This document shows positions 61,232 through 64,000 of a stretch of DNA of 64,000 nt, in pieces. Under the pieces are notes generated by a model that did not search any database, had not been told where the DNA came from, and worked only from the letters and a program-made list of their open reading frames with translations. Source of the stretch: an uncultured Dermabacter sp. (GTDB taxonomy: Bacteria; Actinomycetota; Actinomycetes; Actinomycetales; Dermabacteraceae); NCBI GenBank assembly GCA_947252755.1, contig CAMXWV010000007.1, forward strand, positions 62,001 to 126,000. Direction: 5' to 3'. Both the position numbers and the translations under genes were made by a program. The stretch's first letter is position 1, and every line of letters begins with the position of its first letter.

Positions 61232-64000
61232 TCAGAAGCGTTGCCGCTGACGGGGCTTGTCGTTGTCACTGTCGAATCGTGGGCGCCCGTTGGAGTCCTG
61301 ATTCTGGCGCTGGCGGAAGTGTGCCGCCCGGGCCCGGTGCTCTTTCAGAGCGATTTCATGTGGCATGACGGATCGGATGCGTGCCTCGCGGGTGAGGTCG
61401 TGGTCATCGCGCTCCAGAGCATGAAGCGACTTCTCCGCGTCGGTGATCGTCCGGGCAAGGGAGTCTTCGGTGCGCTGAGCGCGCTGGTGTGCGCTCTGTG
61501 CTGCGTCGGCCCGCTGTTGCGCGGCTTCGGCCCGGCGGTGCTCTTCGGTTGCTTGCAGCCGGTCCTCGACCGCGGAGGAGGCTCGTTCGATCAGCCAGCT
61601 GCTCCGTCCCTCCGTGGGCGGGGTCTGCCCCCAGGTGGCGATGAAGGCGGCGTCAGCGTCGTTCGCGGCGCGTCGTGCCGAGGAACGTCGGAACAGTCCA
61701 GCGCGCTGAGCCGCCTCGTGAATGCGGTCCAGATTTTCTGCTTCGGTCGTGATCGTGTTCAGCGCGCCGGTGAGTGCCTCGTCTCGTATGCGTGCGAGGG
61801 AGCGGCGTGCGGCGTCGGCTGCGGCGGCGGCCTGTGCGGCGTAGTCGGCCGCGTCGGCAGTGGTAGCTGCCGCGGTGTCGATCTCCAGTGAGGCCCTGTC
61901 CCGTCGAGCGGTATGGCGGGCACGGGCTTCCTCCAGCTCGCGGCGGGCGGCGGTGAGGTTGGCTGTGAGGCCGTGGGGGCGGCGAAGCTCGTCGGTGAGC
62001 CAGGCCGGGGAGTGCAGCGCGGCATGTTCACGTTCATGGTCCTCGCGGTGGCGCTGTTCGCGGTCCATAGTGGCTCGGTATTCGAGCTCGGAGGTGAGCT
62101 GATCCAATGTGGTCTCGGTGGCGTTGAGCTGTGCGGTGATGGCCTTGTGCTGCTCACTGAGCTCGGTGAGGGCTTTCTGAGCCGCCTCGATCTGCCGGTT
62201 GTGAGTCGCGAGGGTCAGCGCATCGGCTCCATCTCGGTGGGCGCGGTCGCGGCCCGGGGTCAGCTCGGTGGTGAGCCGGTGATGGGCCAGGTGGCGCTGG
62301 TCAGCCAGGGCGCGGGCCTCGGCCGTGAGCCGATCCCGATTCGCGGTGAGCCGGTCCATGACCGACTGAGGCTCATCCACGTCCCCCATTGGGCGATCAC
62401 GCCACGGTTGGGGCTCAGGCTCAGACGGCTCAGCAGGGTCACCGGCTCGCGCGGTTTCCGCGGCGACTACATGACGTAGTTGGTCGTCGGAGAGATCGTG
62501 GCGGTCGCGTTGCATCGCCTCCGTGATCTGCTCGGCAGCGCCGGTGCCATCGGGGGCTGCCACCAGAAGGCGGTTGTCGTACTTTCCGCGGGTCATCCCG
62601 ACGTAGAGCTGCGCCGCGCTAGTGGTGTCAGTGAGCACGGTAACGGCCGAGCGTGTGGACACTCCCTGTGCGCCATGCACTGTGGAGGCGTACCCGAGTG
62701 ACAGGTGCTCACGGGCGTACTCGTGGGTGATCGTTTCGCTGCGGTTGTCGATGCCGCCGGTGAGGGTGATGCCTGCGCCGGTGATGTTCTGGATGGTCCA
62801 CTGTTCACGGTTGGCCACCGTGAATGCTGCGTCACGGTTGTTCTTGCGGGTGGTGACTACATCGCCGATGTGTGCGGTGGCGCTGTCGCGGATGGGAGCG
62901 GTGGCCGTGGTGTCAAGCTGGCCGCGATCTAGTCGGGTCTGCTGCACCTGATCGTTGATGGCCGTGACGATCTCGTTGGTATCCGCCATGACCGCGATGG
63001 ACTCTCCCCGGCCGTGGGCCTCGACCCACGCAGCCGCGGCTGCGTCCACTTGGTCCTGGTCATCACTGCATCGGGTGATGTAGCCGTGATGGGTGAGCCA
63101 TGCAGCAACTTCGCGGGCTTTCGCTTCGCTTCCGACTGAGCGGAGGTCACGGGTGATCTCGGCGTAGGCCGTATCTGCGTCGCCTGCTGCGGTGCGGAAG
63201 CGGTGGATGGAGTGGAGGTCAGCCTTAGCGTCATCGGGGAGTTCACGCTGAACCAGAGCCATCGCACCGGAATGGCCCACGGGGCGGACCTGGTGCGGGT
63301 CACCGACGAGGGCGACTCGTGCCCCCGTCTCATCAGCCAGGGTGAGTAGGGCGTTCATCGAGTCCAGGTCCACCATGCCCGCCTCATCGCAGACGATGAT
63401 GTCTCCTCGGGCGATGGCGCGGGTGGGAGCGTGCCAGACCTGCCCGTTGACGTCTACATCGCCATCGCTGAGGCGGCTCCAGTGAGTGCGGCCTCCCTGG
63501 TCCTCACTCCAGCGCCACCCGTGGGCGTACAGCAGCGCGTGGAGACTGGATGAGTCGTTGCCGATCTCTGCCTGCGCCACCTGTGCAGCCTTCATGGTGG
63601 GGGTCACGGTGTGCATCTGGCTGCCCTGGGCCCGGATCGTCCGCTCTGCCACGGTGAGCATGGTGGTCTTGCCTGCTCCGGCTGGCCCCTCGATAGCGAC
63701 GAGAGGAGCACTGCCCGCGATGGTGCGAGCGGCCGCGATCTGCTGGCCGTCCAGCTTGATCGGCTGCTCCCCTTCCTCGGCGCGCTCGGCATCAATGCTC
63801 TCAACGGCGGCGGCGATCACGTCCACGGCCGCGGGGGTGGTGTCACCCAGCGCGGCGCGGGTGGCTGCTCGTGCGGTGATCTTCTGACGGGTCTCACCCA
63901 CGTCGATGAGCCGCATCGTCTTCACGTCCTCGGCCGCCGGGCCAGGGGCAAGAGACTCGCACTGAGCCAGGGCTCGGGTTTCCACCTCACGGATCAGCTG
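61232..64000 (-). CDS. MobF (TrwC/TraI-type) relaxase-helicase, N-terminus outside window
   Basis: At least 922 residues; the frame stays open to the right edge. Visible is the RecD-like helicase part: Walker A GPAGAGKTT (near 63663-63690), Walker B VCDEAGMVD (near 63370-63402), motif III GDPHQVRPVG, and motifs SLGYASTVHGAQG and LYVGMTRG. A long Glu/Ala/Arg coiled-coil tail with FRRSSARRAANDADAAF ends in RQRQRF. The catalytic Tyr and His domain of the relaxase should lie beyond 64000, so the MobF call rests on helicase type and context. It nicks oriT and unwinds the transferred strand. Confidence 0.82.
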   Translation of the reverse strand, partial: QLIREVETRALAQCESLAPGPAAEDVKTMRLIDVGETRQKITARAATRAALGDTTPAAVDVIAAAVESIDAERAEEGEQPIKLDGQQIAAARTIAGSAPLVAIEGPAGAGKTTMLTVAERTIRAQGSQMHTVTPTMKAAQVAQAEIGNDSSSLHALLYAHGWRWSEDQGGRTHWSRLSDGDVDVNGQVWHAPTRAIARGDIIVCDEAGMVDLDSMNALLTLADETGARVALVGDPHQVRPVGHSGAMALVQRELPDDAKADLHSIHRFRTAAGDADTAYAEITRDLRSVGSEAKAREVAAWLTHHGYITRCSDDQDQVDAAAAAWVEAHGRGESIAVMADTNEIVTAINDQVQQTRLDRGQLDTTATAPIRDSATAHIGDVVTTRKNNRDAAFTVANREQWTIQNITGAGITLTGGIDNRSETITHEYAREHLSLGYASTVHGAQGVSTRSAVTVLTDTTSAAQLYVGMTRGKYDNRLLVAAPDGTGAAEQITEAMQRDRHDLSDDQLRHVVAAETARAGDPAEPSEPEPQPWRDRPMGDVDEPQSVMDRLTANRDRLTAEARALADQRHLAHHRLTTELTPGRDRAHRDGADALTLATHNRQIEAAQKALTELSEQHKAITAQLNATETTLDQLTSELEYRATMDREQRHREDHEREHAALHSPAWLTDELRRPHGLTANLTAARRELEEARARHTARRDRASLEIDTAAATTADAADYAAQAAAAADAARRSLARIRDEALTGALNTITTEAENLDRIHEAAQRAGLFRRSSARRAANDADAAFIATWGQTPPTEGRSSWLIERASSAVEDRLQATEEHRRAEAAQQRADAAQSAHQRAQRTEDSLARTITDAEKSLHALERDDHDLTREARIRSVMPHEIALKEHRARAAHFRQRQNQDSNGRPRFDSDNDKPRQRQRF

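Larger units (their letters stand above)
46762..64000. mobile_element. Integrated conjugative element, left part
   Basis: From the 3' end of tRNA-Lys to the window edge there is a regulator, a primase, a type IV secretion-like transfer operon (TrbL-like channel, pilin-like proteins, SCO6880-like protein, VirB4, VirD4), an ArdC-like antirestriction protein and a MobF relaxase-helicase. No backbone genes are mixed in. The integrase and the right attachment site are not seen, so the right boundary lies beyond the window; the left boundary is inferred from the tRNA and gene content. Confidence 0.87.

Noticed and set aside
61232..61891. Plus-strand 233-residue frame after the cargo operon
   Set aside because: It overlaps the relaxase tail on the other strand and starts inside the terminator.
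46762..64000. Prophage
   Set aside because: No capsid, portal, terminase, tail or lysis genes; VirB4, VirD4, TrbL-like and relaxase genes point to conjugation.

Overview
The window is high-GC DNA from an actinomycete (Actinomycetota), most likely Micrococcales; Dermabacteraceae-like is a guess. Evidence: a one-polypeptide Kgd 2-oxoglutarate enzyme, a SigR/RsrA-type pair, the Actinobacteria-specific 24-residue ribosomal protein bL37, a UPF0182 protein divergent from a PPA1309-family protein, a fused OtsA-OtsB, and many GTG starts with 4-base GTGA overlaps.

Positions 1-46,680 are chromosomal backbone. A minus-strand array (15,344 down to 1) reads lysA-hom-thrC-thrB-rho-rpmE-prfA-prmC-tsaC-wecA-atpI-atpBEFHA: aspartate-family amino acids, transcription and translation termination, tRNA t6A, a polyprenyl-phosphate sugar transferase and ATP synthase. 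atpA runs off the left edge. After it come otsAB, tRNA-Arg, tsaD with an M23 peptidase, two CNNM/CorC-type proteins, a two-component system, kgd, an SGNH-like protein, bL37, rsrA/sigR, a DoxX protein, aroA-rsgA-hisN, PPi-dependent phosphofructokinase, a calpain-like protease, tRNA-fMet, UPF0182/PPA1309, an SSB, tRNA-Arg, an M48 protease, sodA, an oligoribonuclease fused to an AGE-family sugar epimerase, tRNA-His and an SDR protein.

From tRNA-Lys(CTT) at 46,685 to the right edge is the left part of an integrated conjugative element. It has an XRE regulator whose reading frame ends inside the tRNA, a palindromic operator in a divergent promoter region, an archaeo-eukaryotic-type primase with a winged-helix tail, and a tightly coupled transfer operon: membrane-anchored protein, TrbL/VirB6-like channel, two small pilin-like proteins, SCO6880-type protein, VirB4-type ATPase and VirD4-type coupling protein. 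Then come an ArdC-type antirestriction protein, an HNH-like protein and three uncharacterised genes. These converge on a MobF (TrwC/TraI-type) relaxase-helicase whose N-terminus lies beyond the window. No integrase or second attachment site is visible, so the element continues to the right.

The observations most worth following are the Orn-AGE fusion, the calpain-type protease, the apparent CTG start of atpB, the SGNH protein without its nucleophile, and the uncharacterised cargo cluster of the element.
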